Position numbers and translations under genes: made by a program
Notes under the pieces: model-generated
The model's input: the letters and a program-made list of their open reading frames with translations, nothing else
Databases searched by the model: none
What the model was told of the DNA's origin: nothing
Assembly: GCA_947167695.1 (NCBI GenBank)
Contig: CAMVIX010000005.1
Location: 1-50,095 of the forward strand
Length of the DNA stretch: 50,095 bases
From: an uncultured Clostridiaceae bacterium
GTDB lineage: Bacteria; Bacillota; Clostridia; TANB77; CAG-508
Reading direction: 5' to 3'
Shown here: positions 39,587 to 50,094 of the stretch, piece after piece
How the letters are laid out: every line of letters begins with the position of its first letter
Numbering within the stretch: position 1 is the first letter of the stretch

Positions 39587-40350
39587 ATGGCTTTTCTTAT
39601 TACTGCAATTAAAATAATATTTTTGCTAGGTTTTCTTATTTTGATTCATGAAACAGGACATTTTTTAGTAGCTAAAGCTTGCAAGGTTAGAGTTAATGAG
39701 TTTGCTATAGGCTTTGGACCTACTATATGGAAAAAACAAGGTAAGCAAACATTGTATGCATTAAGGCTTGTGCCACTCGGCGGATTTGTAAGCCTAGAAG
39801 GTGAGGAAGAGCACTCTGAAGAGGAAGGCTCTTTTAGCAATACAAGTATACCAAAAAGAATTGCAATAGTTGCAGCAGGCGGACTTACTAATATAGTATT
39901 TGGACTAATTACATTTTTTATATTATCTACAGTATTTTTTGCAAGTGCAAAGCCAGATAGCAATTTTTTAAACCAAATTTCTTATGGATTTAGTAATACA
40001 GTAAACTATGTTGGACTTGTATTTGAAAGCCTTGGGCAGTTATTTACAGGAAATATAAATATAGATCAACTAACAGGCCCAATAGGAATTTCTGGTCTTG
40101 TAGCACAAACCAGTCGGCTTCTTTGATTTTATTAACCTGCTTGCAATAGTTTCACTTTCACTTGGAGTTACAAATCTTTTACCAATACTTCCACTAGACG
40201 GAGGGAAAATAGTAATATATATAATAGAGGCAATTAGAAGAAAACCAATGAAGCAAAACGTTGAAGTATGGCTACAAACATTGCGGTTTTACTGCAATGA
40301 TAGTGCTTTCAGTTTTCGTAGCATATAATGACGTGGTGAGAATTATTTAG
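39587..40350 (+). CDS. rseP: RseP-type site-2 protease, with two +1 shifts at CGG
   Basis: Intramembrane metalloprotease. HETGH (about residues 21-25) is in the first helix. The 0 frame runs to codon 176 (LVAQTS). CGGC at 40115 read as Gly177 restores SGFFDF and leads through TNLLPILPLDGGK. A second CGG at 40284 read as CGGT = Gly233 gives QTLGFTAMI and the usual C-terminal FVAYNDVVRII, stop at 40350. Total about 253 aa, against 340-450 for typical RseP: there is no PDZ domain between helix 2 and TGPIGI. The stop overlaps the polC ribosome site. Confidence 0.9.
40115..40118 (+). other. CGG +1 frameshift site 1 in rseP (CGGC = Gly177)
   Basis: Context AGT-CGGC-TTC. The 0 frame stops at the third codon after CGG. 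Confidence 0.9.
40284..40287 (+). other. CGG +1 frameshift site 2 in rseP (CGGT = Gly233)
   Basis: Context TTG-CGGT-TTT, in the frame set by the first shift. It restores the C-terminal helix LGFTAMIVLSVFVAYNDVV. Confidence 0.87.
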
Positions 40351-40360
40351 AGGTGCAAAA

Positions 40361-43300
40361 ATGGATAAAACAGTTGAAGAAGTTTTTAAAGATTATCAAG
40401 AAAAACGGCGATATTTGTAAGGCACAAATACTTGCATTGGATTTATATAAAAAAAGTAATAAATTAAATATAAAACTAAAATCAGATGTAAAAATTAGTA
40501 TCGGGGAAATTTATAAATTTGAAAAGTATATAAATAAAAGATTTAAAATTGAAAATGTTAGGACTCAAATGGTGTATTCATTTGAGTTTAATCCTGATGA
40601 GGAAATAAAGGCTGATTGGCAAGATATTGTTATGCTCTTTGGCGAAAGATTCCCCTTAACAAAAGCTATTTTATTAAATAGTAGCCTAGAGATAAGTGAC
40701 AATAAAATAAATGTAAATTTAGCGGTTAAGGGAAAAGACATTTTACATAGTAGAAATTTTGATGAAGCTTTAGCAGATGTACTTGAAGAATTATACTGTA
40801 AAAAATACATTATTTCCTACAATGAAAATATATCCGAAGAACAGTTAAAAAACATTGAAGATAAGATAAAAGAAGAAGAAAAAAAAGCAATAATGAATAT
40901 GCATACATTAAAAAAAGAAGAAAATAAGCAGACAGCTGAAAATAAAGTAGATAATATAGAAACAGTTTCATCCCCACTTATATTTGGAAGAGAAGCAAAA
41001 ATAAAGAATCAGCCAATTAGAGTAAATGAAATTTCTGTAGATACAGACAAGGTTTCTCTAGAAGGAGAATTGTTTGGAGAGATAGATTCAAGAGAATTAA
41101 AAAATGGAAAAATTTTAGTAGCATTTAAACTGTATGATGGTACAAGCACAATGGTATGCAAAGCATTTGTAGCAAAAGATAAAGCTGATCAAGTGGTATC
41201 TAGATTAAAAGAGGCAAAGGGAATAAAACTTGATGGAGAAGCAAAATACGATCCTTTTGCAAAAGAAATAGGTGTAATTGCAAACACTATTATAGAAACA
41301 GCTGGAATCAAAAAAGAAAAACGTATGGATAATGCTAAAGAAAAACGTGTTGAGCTCCACATGCATACACAAATGAGCCAGATGGATGCAGTAACTCCAT
41401 GTGTGGATTTAATAAAACGTGCTGTAAGTTGGGGTTGGAAATCTATTGCAATTACAGACCATGGTGTAGTACAAGCTTTTCCAGATGCACATAAATATTT
41501 ACAAAAAGCAAACCCAGATATAAAGGTAATATACGGAGTCGAAGCATATCTAGTACCAGATAAAGATAACTGTGTAGCATTCCCAAAAGGGCAGAGTCTG
41601 GATACAGAGTATTGCGTGTTAGACATTGAAACGACAGGGCTTTCTTTTAGAACAGAAAAAATTACTGAAATAGGTATAATGAAATATAAAAATGGAGAAG
41701 TAATAGATGAGTTTGAATGTTTTGTGAACCCTGAGAAACCAATACCAGAAGAGGTTGTAAATATTACACATATTACAGATGATATGGTAAAGAATGCTGA
41801 AACTATAGATAAAGTATTGCCAAAGGTATTAGAATTTGTTGGGGACTCTGTTTTAGTTGCACATAATGCAGATTTTGATATTCCGTTTATAAAGTATAAT
41901 TGCTCGCAATATGGCCTAGACCTTAACAATACATATATAGATACACTTCGTCTAGCAAAAGACTTATTTCCAGATTATAAAAAATACAAATTAGGAATTA
42001 TAGCAGATAATCTTGGAATAACAGTTGAAGTTGCGCATAGAGCCTTGGATGACGTTGATACATTAGTTAAAGTTTTTAAAGTTATGCTTGAAATGCTTGC
42101 AAAAAAAGGAGTAAAAACAGTAGAAGATATAGATAAACTAGAAGCTGGAAATGCAGATTTTAAAAAACTTCCAAGTTATCATGCAATTATTTTGGCGAAA
42201 AATTATGTAGGGTTAAAGAATCTATATAAGCTTATATCATATTCACATTTACATTATTTCTATAAAAAGCCTAGAATATTAAAGAGCCTATATAAAAAAT
42301 ATTCTGAAGGACTTATTCTAGGTAGTGCTTGCCAAGCGGGAGAGCTTTATTCAGCAATACTAGCTGGCAAGCCAGAAGAAGAAATAGAAAAAATTGCAGG
42401 AGATTATGATTATTTAGAAATACAACCAAATGGTAATAATATGAATTTGGTAAGAAGCGGACAAGTGCAAGATATTGAAGAACTAAAAGAGATAAATCGT
42501 AAAATAGTAGCAATTGGAGCAAAACAAAATAAGCCAGTTGTAGCCACATGTGATGTGCATTTTATGGATCCACAAGATGAAATATACAGAAGAATATTAC
42601 TAGCTCGGACAAGGATATGATGATGCAGATGAGGATATTCCTCTTTATTTAAGAACAACTGATGAAATGCTAGAAGAATTTAGCTATCTTGGAGAAGAAA
42701 AAGCATATGAGATAGTTGTAGAAAACACTAATAAAATATCTGATATGTGCGAAAAAATTAGCCCGATTTCTCCAGAAAAATGTCCTCCGCATATTGATGG
42801 CTGCGAAGAAACTATAAAAAATATTGCCTATACAAGAGCAATAGAATTATACGGAGACCCACTTCCAGAGATAGTTAAAGCAAGACTTGACAAAGAGCTA
42901 GAGTCAATTATAAAAAATGGATTTTCTGTTATGTATATTATTGCACAAAAACTAGTATGGAAGTCTAATGCAGATGGTTACTTAGTAGGCTCACGTGGAT
43001 CTGTTGGCTCATCTTTTGTCGCTAATATGACAGGAATAACAGAGGTAAATTCACTTCAGCCTCATTATAGATGCCCAAACTGTAAGTATTCAGACTTTAC
43101 AGACTATGGTTATAAAAATGGATTTGATTTGCCAGATAAAGATTGCCCAAAATGTGGGCATAAACTAGATAAAGATGGAATGGATATCCCATTTGAAACT
43201 TTTCTTGGTTTTGATGGAGATAAAGAGCCTGATATAGATTTAAACTTCTCGGGAGAATACCAAGCAAAAGCACATAAATATACAGAAGTTATATTTGGAA

Positions 43301-44653
43301 AAGGCACAACCTTTAAAGCAGGAACAATTGGTACAATTGCAGATAAGACTGCGTTTGGATATGTTAAGAAATATTATGAAGAACGAGGAATACCAGTAAA
43401 TAATGCAGAGGTGGAAAGGATAGCTGTCCGGATGTACAGGGGTAAAAAGAACAACAGGACAACACCCAGGTGGAATTATAGTAGTGCCAAAAGGGAGAGA
43501 AATATACGAGTTCTGCCCAGTACAGCATCCAGCAGATGATCCAAATTCTGATATAATTACAACACATTTTGATTATCACTCAATAGACCAAAACCTTTTA
43601 AAATTGGACATCCTTGGACATGATGATCCAACTATGATTCGTATGCTTCAAGATATAACAGGCATAGACCCAAAAAAAATACCGCTTGACGATAAGGAAA
43701 CAATGTCAATATTCTCATCTACAAAAGCACTTGGTTTAACACCAGAACAAATACATTCACCTGTCGGAACTTTTGGTGTTCCAGAGTTTGGAACAAAATT
43801 TGTACGTGGGATGCTTGAAGAGACAAGACCTACAACATTTGAAGAGCTATTAAGAATTTCAGGACTATCACATGGTACAGACGTGTGGCTTAATAATGCA
43901 CAAAGTTTAATTGAAGCAGGAACTATAAAATTAAGTGAAGCAATTTGTACTAGAGATGATATAATGCTATACTTAATAAAGCAAGGTTTGCCACCAAAAC
44001 CATCTTTTAAAATAATGGAATCTGTGCGTAAAGGTAAAGGCCTATCAGATGAACAAGAAGCTATGATGAGGCAGTATAATGTTCCAGAATGGTATATAGA
44101 TTCATGTAAGAAAATAAAATATATGTTCCCAAAAGCACATGCTGCAGCATATGTAACAATGGCGTTTAGAATTGCATGGTTTAAAGTACATATGCCAAAG
44201 GCATATTATACAGCATTTTTCTCCATTCGTGCAGATGCGTTTGATAGTGATATAATGTGCCATGGAGTAGAAAAAGTAAAAAACAAAATGAAAGAAATCG
44301 AACTTATGGGAAATAATGCTACAGCTAAGGATAAAGATACGTATCAAGTTTTAGAGATAGTGTTAGAAATGTATGAGAGGGGATTAAGCTTTTTGCCAAT
44401 AGACCTTTATAAGTCTCATGCTACAAAGTTTATTATGGAAGATGAAGGAATTCGCCCACCACTAAATAGCATTCCAGGACTTGGAACAGTTGCAGCAGAA
44501 GGAATAGATGAGGCAAAAAAAGAGGGCAAATTTATGTCAATAGAAGATATGAAAATAAAATCTAGAATAGGAAAAACTGTAGTAGAACTACTCGAAAAAG
44601 CTGGTTGCTTAAAAGGAATGAGCCAAAGTAATCAAATGAGTTTATTTGGATAA
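40361..44653 (+). CDS. polC: DNA polymerase III PolC, with three +1 shifts at CGG
   Basis: Replicative polymerase of low-GC Gram-positives. ATG 40361 follows [23 protein letters not shown] leads to CGGC (Gly16), then 732 residues with OB fold, PHP region ([13 protein letters not shown]), DEDDh exonuclease (LDIETTG about residue 420, AHNADFD) and a second PHP part. CGGA at 42606 (Gly749) restores [12 protein letters not shown]. The polymerase core follows with zinc cysteines CPNC/CPKC and [16 protein letters not shown] at 43429 (Gly1023) restores [17 protein letters not shown]. It ends at 44653 with HhH motifs. Total 1429 aa, against about 1437 in B. subtilis. Confidence 0.95.
40406..40409 (+). 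other. CGG +1 frameshift site 1 in polC (CGGC = Gly16)
   Basis: Context AAA-CGGC-GAT, codon 16 from ATG 40361. The 0 frame stops 4 codons later. Less certain than the others, because a GTG at 40353 in the downstream frame could start translation, although it lacks a spaced Shine-Dalgarno. Confidence 0.7.
42606..42609 (+). other. CGG +1 frameshift site 2 in polC (CGGA = Gly749)
   Basis: Context GCT-CGGA-CAA, restoring Ala-Gly-Gln. The 0 frame stops 3 codons after CGG. Confidence 0.92.
43429..43432 (+). other. CGG +1 frameshift site 3 in polC (CGGA = Gly1023)
   Basis: Context GTC-CGGA-TGT, restoring the highly conserved [16 protein letters not shown] of the polymerase core. Confidence 0.93.
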
Positions 44654-44664
44654 AGCGAGGAAAC

Positions 44665-44955
44665 ATGAAGGAAGTATTAACTTTACAAAACATAGCAATA
44701 TATTTAGCTATCATAAATATAATAGGTTTTTTTGCAATGCTAATTGATAAGCAAAAAGCAAAAAAGGGAGCATGGCGCATACCAGAGCAGACATTATTTT
44801 ACATTACGCTTCTGGGCGGTGGAATAGGTACAATATCTGGAATGTATATGTTTAGACATAAAACTAAAAAGCTTAGGTTTACAATAGGATTCCCTGTAAT
44901 TCTCATTTCAGAAACAGTATTAATTGGATATTTAATTTTCAAATATATATTATAA
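44665..44955 (+). CDS. DUF1294 membrane protein
   Basis: 96 aa with three hydrophobic helices and the family pattern DKQKAK...WRIPEQTL...GGGIGT...FRHKTKK. DUF1294 proteins are small inner-membrane proteins of unknown role. It begins 11 nt after polC. The Shine-Dalgarno is GCGAGG. Confidence 0.85.
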   Translation: MKEVLTLQNIAIYLAIINIIGFFAMLIDKQKAKKGAWRIPEQTLFYITLLGGGIGTISGMYMFRHKTKKLRFTIGFPVILISETVLIGYLIFKYIL

Positions 44956-44968
44956 AGGGGGTTTTAAA

Positions 44969-46987
44969 ATGAAGAAAAAAATTGGCATAATTATTTTAGT
45001 TTTAATTTTACTACTTGTAGGTGTAGGAGTTTATTTTCTTACATTTAATGATACAGCAGAAGTTAAAACTGTAAGAAGCGAGGCAGAGCTTTTAAGGTTA
45101 TATGATGGAGATGATGAATCTACTGCAAAAGAAATAATTACAAACATTTTAGGCATGCCATTTAGTTTTTTAAGAGGGGGCTTAAGATATAGAGGATTTT
45201 ATTCTCCTGTGTATGATACAATAGATTTTGCAGCTGATAGTATAGCTATAAAAGAGGAGGTATCACCCACTACAGCTATTAATTCAGAAGTTTCTAGCTC
45301 TTCTACTAATGGGCAGGCTTCGAAAGATTTTTCTACAACCAATATACAGGTAGAAAATGTAGATGAGGCAGATATTACAAAAACAGATGGAGACTATATT
45401 TACTCTATTTCAGGAAATAATGTAATAATAACAGATGTAAAAAATCCTGAAGATATAAAAATAGCAACCACCATTTCTTCAAATGATATTCCAGAAGACT
45501 TAATTTTAAACAAAAATCAGTTAATTGTAGTTTTTGCTAAAAGTAATAATGGCTCATACAGATATAATAGCAATTCAGTAGTAAAAATATATGACATAAC
45601 ATCAAGAGAGAAACCTATGATTACAAAAAGCTTTGAGCTAAATCAACCTTACTATACATCTAGATGCATCAATAATGTACTATATGTTATTGCATCTGGA
45701 AATCTGAAAAAAGAAAACAACAAAATAGTAAGAAATTATAGTGAAGATGGACTAGAAAAAGAAATTGCACTTGAAAATATAAAGTATTTAAAGGATGTAA
45801 AAACGAGAAAGCAAACTATTATTTCAGCAGTAGATTTAAATAATGTAAAAGCAGAAGCTAAATTAAGCTCCTACTTAATAGACATTTCAAATGCTTATGT
45901 ATCTGAAAATGCAATTTATCTTTTAGAGCAGAAATATAATTATAATTACAGAAGTGCACCTCCTGTGTACAGCATATTTGGACTAAAAGGTATAATTGGA
46001 GCATTTACGTGGGAAGATGAAGGAGACTACTCTAACAGTGGATATTATACACAGATATTCAAGTTTGATATATCAAAAGAATCTGTAGACTATGCATGTA
46101 ATACAAAAATAAAAGGAAAAACAATAAACCAATATTCTTTAGATGAGAAAAATGGACATTTAAGAGTTGCACTATATGATAGTGACGGTGCAAGAGTTGC
46201 TATATTTGACGAGAAATTAAACCAAATAGGAATTACAAGCTATGTTGCAAAAGGTGAAACAATGTACTCCTCAAGATTCATGGGAGATAAGGCTTATTTA
46301 GTAACATATAAAAATATGGACCCACTTTTTGTTATAGATTTAAGTGATGAAACTAAACCTAAAGTATTAGGAGAATTACATATTCCAGGATATAGTACAT
46401 ATTTACATCCATATGATGAAACACATTTAATTGGAATAGGGATGCAAACAGAAGAGAAAATTAGAAGAGATTCGGATGGAAAGGTTCTATCAAATTCAGC
46501 ACAAATCGTAGGCATGAAAATGGCGTTATTTGATGTTTCTGATGTAAACAATCCTGTTCAAATGTCTGAGACGGTAATAGGAGACAGAAGAACTACTTCA
46601 GCAATACTTACAAATCCAAAAGCACTGCTATTTTTCAAAGCAAGGGAATTGATTGCAATTCCAGTAAATAACTATAGCGAAGATGTAGAATATGGAACAG
46701 AAACTGACAGCTATTCATCAACGATAAGCTTGTATAAAAATTACAATAAACCATATATTGCAGAAGGATATTTTGTATATAGTATTAATTTAGAAGATGG
46801 ATTTAAGCTGAAGGGAACTATCACTCATGAGACTGAAAAAAGTAGTTATTTTTATGTTACAAAAAACACAAAATTATTAAGAGGCTTGTATATAGACGAT
46901 AATTTGTATACTGTATCTGAATCTGTAATAAAGGTAAACAAACTAGATACATTAGAGCAAATAAGTAGTCTTAGAATAACAAATTAG
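44969..46987 (+). CDS. Secreted or membrane-anchored beta-propeller protein (PF09826 type)
   Basis: 672 aa. An N-terminal signal anchor (IIILVLILLLVGVGVYFL, about residues 5-22) leads to a Ser/Thr-rich linker with the family signature VENVDEADITKTDGDYIYSI (about 128-147). The rest is repeated beta-strand blades that fit the 'C-terminal beta-propeller' family. It is predicted to be extracytoplasmic. Function unknown; related proteins are considered possible peptidase-associated or binding proteins. AAGGGGG precedes the ATG. It forms a likely operon with the DUF1294 and DUF4190 genes. Confidence 0.8.
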   Translation: MKKKIGIIILVLILLLVGVGVYFLTFNDTAEVKTVRSEAELLRLYDGDDESTAKEIITNILGMPFSFLRGGLRYRGFYSPVYDTIDFAADSIAIKEEVSPTTAINSEVSSSSTNGQASKDFSTTNIQVENVDEADITKTDGDYIYSISGNNVIITDVKNPEDIKIATTISSNDIPEDLILNKNQLIVVFAKSNNGSYRYNSNSVVKIYDITSREKPMITKSFELNQPYYTSRCINNVLYVIASGNLKKENNKIVRNYSEDGLEKEIALENIKYLKDVKTRKQTIISAVDLNNVKAEAKLSSYLIDISNAYVSENAIYLLEQKYNYNYRSAPPVYSIFGLKGIIGAFTWEDEGDYSNSGYYTQIFKFDISKESVDYACNTKIKGKTINQYSLDEKNGHLRVALYDSDGARVAIFDEKLNQIGITSYVAKGETMYSSRFMGDKAYLVTYKNMDPLFVIDLSDETKPKVLGELHIPGYSTYLHPYDETHLIGIGMQTEEKIRRDSDGKVLSNSAQIVGMKMALFDVSDVNNPVQMSETVIGDRRTTSAILTNPKALLFFKARELIAIPVNNYSEDVEYGTETDSYSSTISLYKNYNKPYIAEGYFVYSINLEDGFKLKGTITHETEKSSYFYVTKNTKLLRGLYIDDNLYTVSESVIKVNKLDTLEQISSLRITN

Positions 46988-46999
46988 GAGGAGTTATAT

Positions 47000-47251
47000 A
47001 TGGAAGATAAGAAAAAATCAGGAATGCCAGTAGCTGCATTAGCATTGGGAATTATATCTATATTAACACATTGGTTTTGGTATATGGGACTAACAACAGG
47101 AATCTTAGCAATAATATTCGGAGCAAGGTCTGCAAAAAGAATGGGAAGCAAACTTGGTAAAGCAGGATTGATACTTGGAATAATAGGAACATCTCTATGT
47201 GTGTTTATATACATAAGTTTAGTTTTAATTTTATTGTTAGCTAATTTGTAA
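47000..47251 (+). CDS. DUF4190 small membrane protein
   Basis: 83 aa with two hydrophobic segments (about residues 10-42 and 57-82) around ARSAKRMGSKLGKAG, the DUF4190 pattern. Role unknown. AGGAGG lies 8 nt upstream. It ends the operon before hairpins at 47265 and 47324. Confidence 0.8.
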   Translation: MEDKKKSGMPVAALALGIISILTHWFWYMGLTTGILAIIFGARSAKRMGSKLGKAGLILGIIGTSLCVFIYISLVLILLLANL

Positions 47252-47264
47252 TACACACTTTTAG

Positions 47265-47285
47265 GGGTCGCATATTATGCGACCC
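47265..47285. terminator. Perfect short hairpin
   Basis: GGGTCGCATATTATGCGACCC. It follows the DUF4190 gene and is almost the same as the hairpin at 32500-32520. Confidence 0.6.
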
Positions 47286-47323
47286 TATATGTTTATATGA
47301 AAAAATCGACTCAAATGCTTGGA

Positions 47324-47375
47324 GTGAGCCAAACTGGGGACATCTCCTCGAAGAGGAGTGTCCCCTTTGGCTCAC
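47324..47375. terminator. Long hairpin terminator
   Basis: GTGAGCCAAA pairs with TTTGGCTCAC, inner GGGGACA/TGTCCCC and CTCCTCGAAGAGGAG at the tip, followed by CTTTCTTCTTTC. Confidence 0.7.
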
Positions 47376-47549
47376 CTTTCTTCTTTCATTAAGAAATAAA
47401 AAATTATGTAAAACATCAAAAAAGACAAAAAGGAATAAACACACATATATCAAGATGTTTAAAGCAATACGCACAAACAAACATACCGTACACATAAAAA
47501 TTGTAAATAACTGGAAATGGCTTACATAAATAAATTACAGGGATTAAAT

Positions 47550-47630
47550 TGTGAATAACTGGTGAACAAAAAATGTACATTTTGTAGTTATTCACAAAGT
47601 TATCCACAGTTTCCACAGATATTATGCACA
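47550..47630. other. Cluster of four DnaA-type boxes (candidate origin or DnaA-binding locus)
   Basis: Four exact TTATNCACA sites in 81 nt: TGTGAATAA (reverse, 47550-47558), TTATTCACA (47588-47596), TTATCCACA (47600-47608, the perfect box) and TTATGCACA (47622-47630). TTTCCACA (47610-47617) and TGTAAATAA (about 47502) are near matches. The next 120 nt are very AT-rich. No dnaA or dnaN gene is near. The rest of the 697-nt gap between DUF4190 and rpsO shows only hairpins and the rpsO promoter. Confidence 0.65.
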
Positions 47631-47816
47631 AGACATTGTAAACCAAAATAGGTTACATAAAAATGTAAAATTTGTAATACAATTGAAATATTTCTGTAAC
47701 ATTAATGAAATATATTTGTAATATTAATAAAAAAGCTGTTGGATTAGTAACGAGGATTATGCTTCCATATTACAATAGCAAAAATTTTGTAAATGGTAAA
47801 AATTTTCCATAAAAGC

Positions 47817-47872
47817 TTGATTTTTCCAAAGAAACATAGTATAATAGGTATTGCTTGAAATAAAGCAATACC
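47817..47872 (+). promoter_or_regulatory. rpsO promoter with overlapping dyad
   Basis: TTGATT (47817-47822), 17-bp spacer, TATAAT (47840-47845). A perfect 10-bp inverted repeat GGTATTGCTT/AAGCAATACC (47847-47872) lies across the expected start site, followed by CTTAGTTTAAG / CTTAAACTCAG in the leader. These could form part of S15 control. Confidence 0.6.
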
Positions 47873-47948
47873 TATTCTTAGTTTAAGGACTATACTCTTA
47901 CTTAAACTCAGTTTATGGCAAATATTATTTATAAGGAGGTAAACGCAA

Positions 47949-48212
47949 ATGACACCAACCAGAAAACAAGAAATTATTAATAACTTTAAAAGAGATGAGA
48001 ATGATACAGGTTCTCCAGAAGTTCAAATAGCTCTTTTAACAGAAAGAATTAATGAGCTTACAGAACATTTAAAAGTACATGTAAAAGACAATCATTCAAG
48101 AAGAGGTCTTTTAAAGATGGTAGGTAAAAGAAGAAACCTACTTAACTATTTATCTAAAAAAGATTTAGCAAGATATAGAGAAATAGTTGAAAAATTAAAT
48201 TTAAGAAAATAG
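47949..48212 (+). CDS. rpsO: 30S ribosomal protein S15
   Basis: 87 aa, [30 protein letters not shown]..., with [20 protein letters not shown]. It binds 16S rRNA helices H20-H22. Strong ribosome site TAAGGAGGT. It precedes pnp as in most bacteria, with 320 nt between. Confidence 0.98.
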   Translation: MTPTRKQEIINNFKRDENDTGSPEVQIALLTERINELTEHLKVHVKDNHSRRGLLKMVGKRRNLLNYLSKKDLARYREIVEKLNLRK

Positions 48213-48310
48213 TAAACTGGGGCGGGACATAGCACAAAACAGCTGTATTCCGCCTAAATTGCGTTTCCTTTTGCATAAAATGTAGAAGAAAAACGAAAAA
48301 TATTTTTAGG

Positions 48311-48510
48311 TAGAATAAATTTTGCTTGCAAAAGTAGCTTGTACAAAGAACATCTATAAAAACTTTTTTTGCCCAGAATTTTATTTATTCTTGGGGTCGG
48401 TTTAAAAAACTTGTCCAAAAATGTGTAAAATTCTAGTAGAATAGAGATGATATTTATTAGTATTTATAATGTTTTTTGTAGAGGTTACGTTTGAAACAGA
48501 ATTTATTCTA
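48311..48510 (+). promoter_or_regulatory. rpsO-pnp intergenic leader with long-range inverted repeat
   Basis: TAGAATAAATTTTG (48311-48324) and CAGAATTTATTCTA (48497-48510) are complementary with one mismatch, so they could bring the pnp ribosome site into a closed fold. pnp leaders are autoregulated in other bacteria. A weak promoter (TTGTCC 48411, TAGAAT 48437, 20-bp spacing) lies between. Confidence 0.4.
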
Positions 48511-48533
48511 AAAAATTAAAGGAGGATAAATTT

Positions 48534-50054
48534 ATGTTTAAAACTTACAGTATGGAATTAGCAGGAAGAACGCTTACAATTGAAAATGGAAAAATGGCAG
48601 GATTGGCTAATGGTAGCGTATTAGTACGTTATGGAGATACAGCTGTGCTTGTAAATGTTACTGCATCAAAAGAACCAAAAGAGGGAATAGATTTCTTCCC
48701 ACTTTCAGTAGAATACGAAGAAAGACTTTATGCAGTAGGAAAAATACCAGGAAGCTTTCAAAAGAAGGAGGGAAAACCTTCTGAAAAGGCAATACTTACA
48801 TCAAGAGCAATAGACAGACCTATGAGACCATTATTCCCAAAGGACTTTAGAAATGATGTAGTAATAGACTGCTTGGTTCTATCAGTAGACCAAGATAATT
48901 CACCAGAAGTATGTGCTATGATAGGTGCAGCTGCTGCAACAGCAATTTCAGACATACCATTTAATGGACCAACAGCATCTGTAAATGTTGGGTATGTTGA
49001 TAATCAAATTATAATAAATCCAAATTCAGAGCAAAGAGCAAAATCTAGATTAAACTTAACGGTTGCAGGAACTTTAAATAAAATTACAATGATAGAAGCT
49101 GGTGCAAATGAAATCCCAGATGATACTATGCTAGAGGCAATTAAAGCAGGACATGTAGAAATAAAAAGGGTTTGCGAGTTTATAAATAAAATTGCAGAAG
49201 AAATTGGAAAACCAAAATTTGAATACAAACATTTTGCTGTTGATGAAGAAGTATATAATGAAATTGAAGCTAACTTTAAAGATAAAATGAAAACAGCTGT
49301 ACAAGCTGTAGACAAAGAAGTTAGAGATAGAAATATAGATGAGCTTACAGCAGAAATTGAAAGCTCCTTTACTGAAAAGCATGGAGAAGAAGCATTAGAA
49401 GAAAAGAAACAAGATATTGCAGATAGTATTTATAAATTAGAAAAGAAATGTGTTCGTGAAATGATATTTGTAGAGCATAAAAGAGTAGATGGAAGAGCTT
49501 TAGACGAAATACGTCCTCTATCTTGCGAAGTAGGATTATTAAATAGAGTACATGGAAGTGCACTATTTACAAGAGGTCAAACGCAAGTATTATCAGTTGC
49601 AACACTTGGAATGAAAAGTGAAGAACAAATATTAGATGGATTAGATGAAGAAGAAAGTAAACGCTATATGCATCATTACAACTTCCCAGGATATAGTGTA
49701 GGAGAAGCAAAAACATCACGTGGACCTGGAAGAAGAGAAATAGGCCATGGAGCCCTTGCTGAAAAAGCATTAGTTCCAGTATTACCAAGCGAAGAAGAAT
49801 TTCCATATTCTATTCGTGTAGTATCTGAAGTTCTATCTTCAAATGGTTCTACATCACAAGCAAGTATATGTGGAAGTACGCTTGCACTTATGGATGCAGG
49901 AGTTCCAATAAAAAAACCAGTAGCAGGAATTTCAACAGGATTAGTTACTGACAGCGAAAATCCAGATAATTACGTTATGCTAACTGATATCCAAGGAATT
50001 GAAGATTTCTTTGGAGACATGGACTTTAAAGTTGGTGGAACAAAAGCCGAATGA
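48534..50054 (+). CDS. pnp: Polyribonucleotide nucleotidyltransferase (PNPase), broken at its 3' end in this window
   Basis: The first ~505 residues are standard PNPase: RNase PH domain 1 ([20 protein letters not shown], about residues 62-81), a helical linker, and RNase PH domain 2 ([43 protein letters not shown]). It degrades RNA phosphorolytically. At KVGGTKA the family continues with G-[IM]-T-A-L-Q, but here the frame reads E-W-P-like sequence and stops at 50052. No C inserted before GG explains this break. The 3' sequence instead codes for something else (see 50044-50094). The KH and S1 domains are therefore missing. Confidence 0.9.
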   Translation: MFKTYSMELAGRTLTIENGKMAGLANGSVLVRYGDTAVLVNVTASKEPKEGIDFFPLSVEYEERLYAVGKIPGSFQKKEGKPSEKAILTSRAIDRPMRPLFPKDFRNDVVIDCLVLSVDQDNSPEVCAMIGAAAATAISDIPFNGPTASVNVGYVDNQIIINPNSEQRAKSRLNLTVAGTLNKITMIEAGANEIPDDTMLEAIKAGHVEIKRVCEFINKIAEEIGKPKFEYKHFAVDEEVYNEIEANFKDKMKTAVQAVDKEVRDRNIDELTAEIESSFTEKHGEEALEEKKQDIADSIYKLEKKCVREMIFVEHKRVDGRALDEIRPLSCEVGLLNRVHGSALFTRGQTQVLSVATLGMKSEEQILDGLDEEESKRYMHHYNFPGYSVGEAKTSRGPGRREIGHGALAEKALVPVLPSEEEFPYSIRVVSEVLSSNGSTSQASICGSTLALMDAGVPIKKPVAGISTGLVTDSENPDNYVMLTDIQGIEDFFGDMDFKVGGTKAE

Positions 50055-50094
50055 CCCTGAGGAAAGCAAAAGAATAATTCAAAATGGGGGAGAA
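50044..50094 (+). CDS. Fragment resembling a PP2C-type phosphatase segment (runs off window)
   Basis: Frame starting AAG at 50044 encodes [17 protein letters not shown], without stops to the window edge. It resembles the H-K-P-x-x-P-E-E-x-x-R-I-x-x-x-G-G segment of PP2C-family phosphatases. It joins pnp at a short shared string (AAAGC). It is too short to be sure. It may be an assembly chimera at a contig end or a true rearrangement. Confidence 0.35.

Noticed and set aside
40353..40361. GTG 40353 as the polC start, which would avoid the first shift
   Set aside because: It sits inside the ribosome site and would give a Lys-rich N-terminus, whereas ATG 40361 is correctly spaced and an in-frame CGG then gives Gly. 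Kept as a lower-confidence site.
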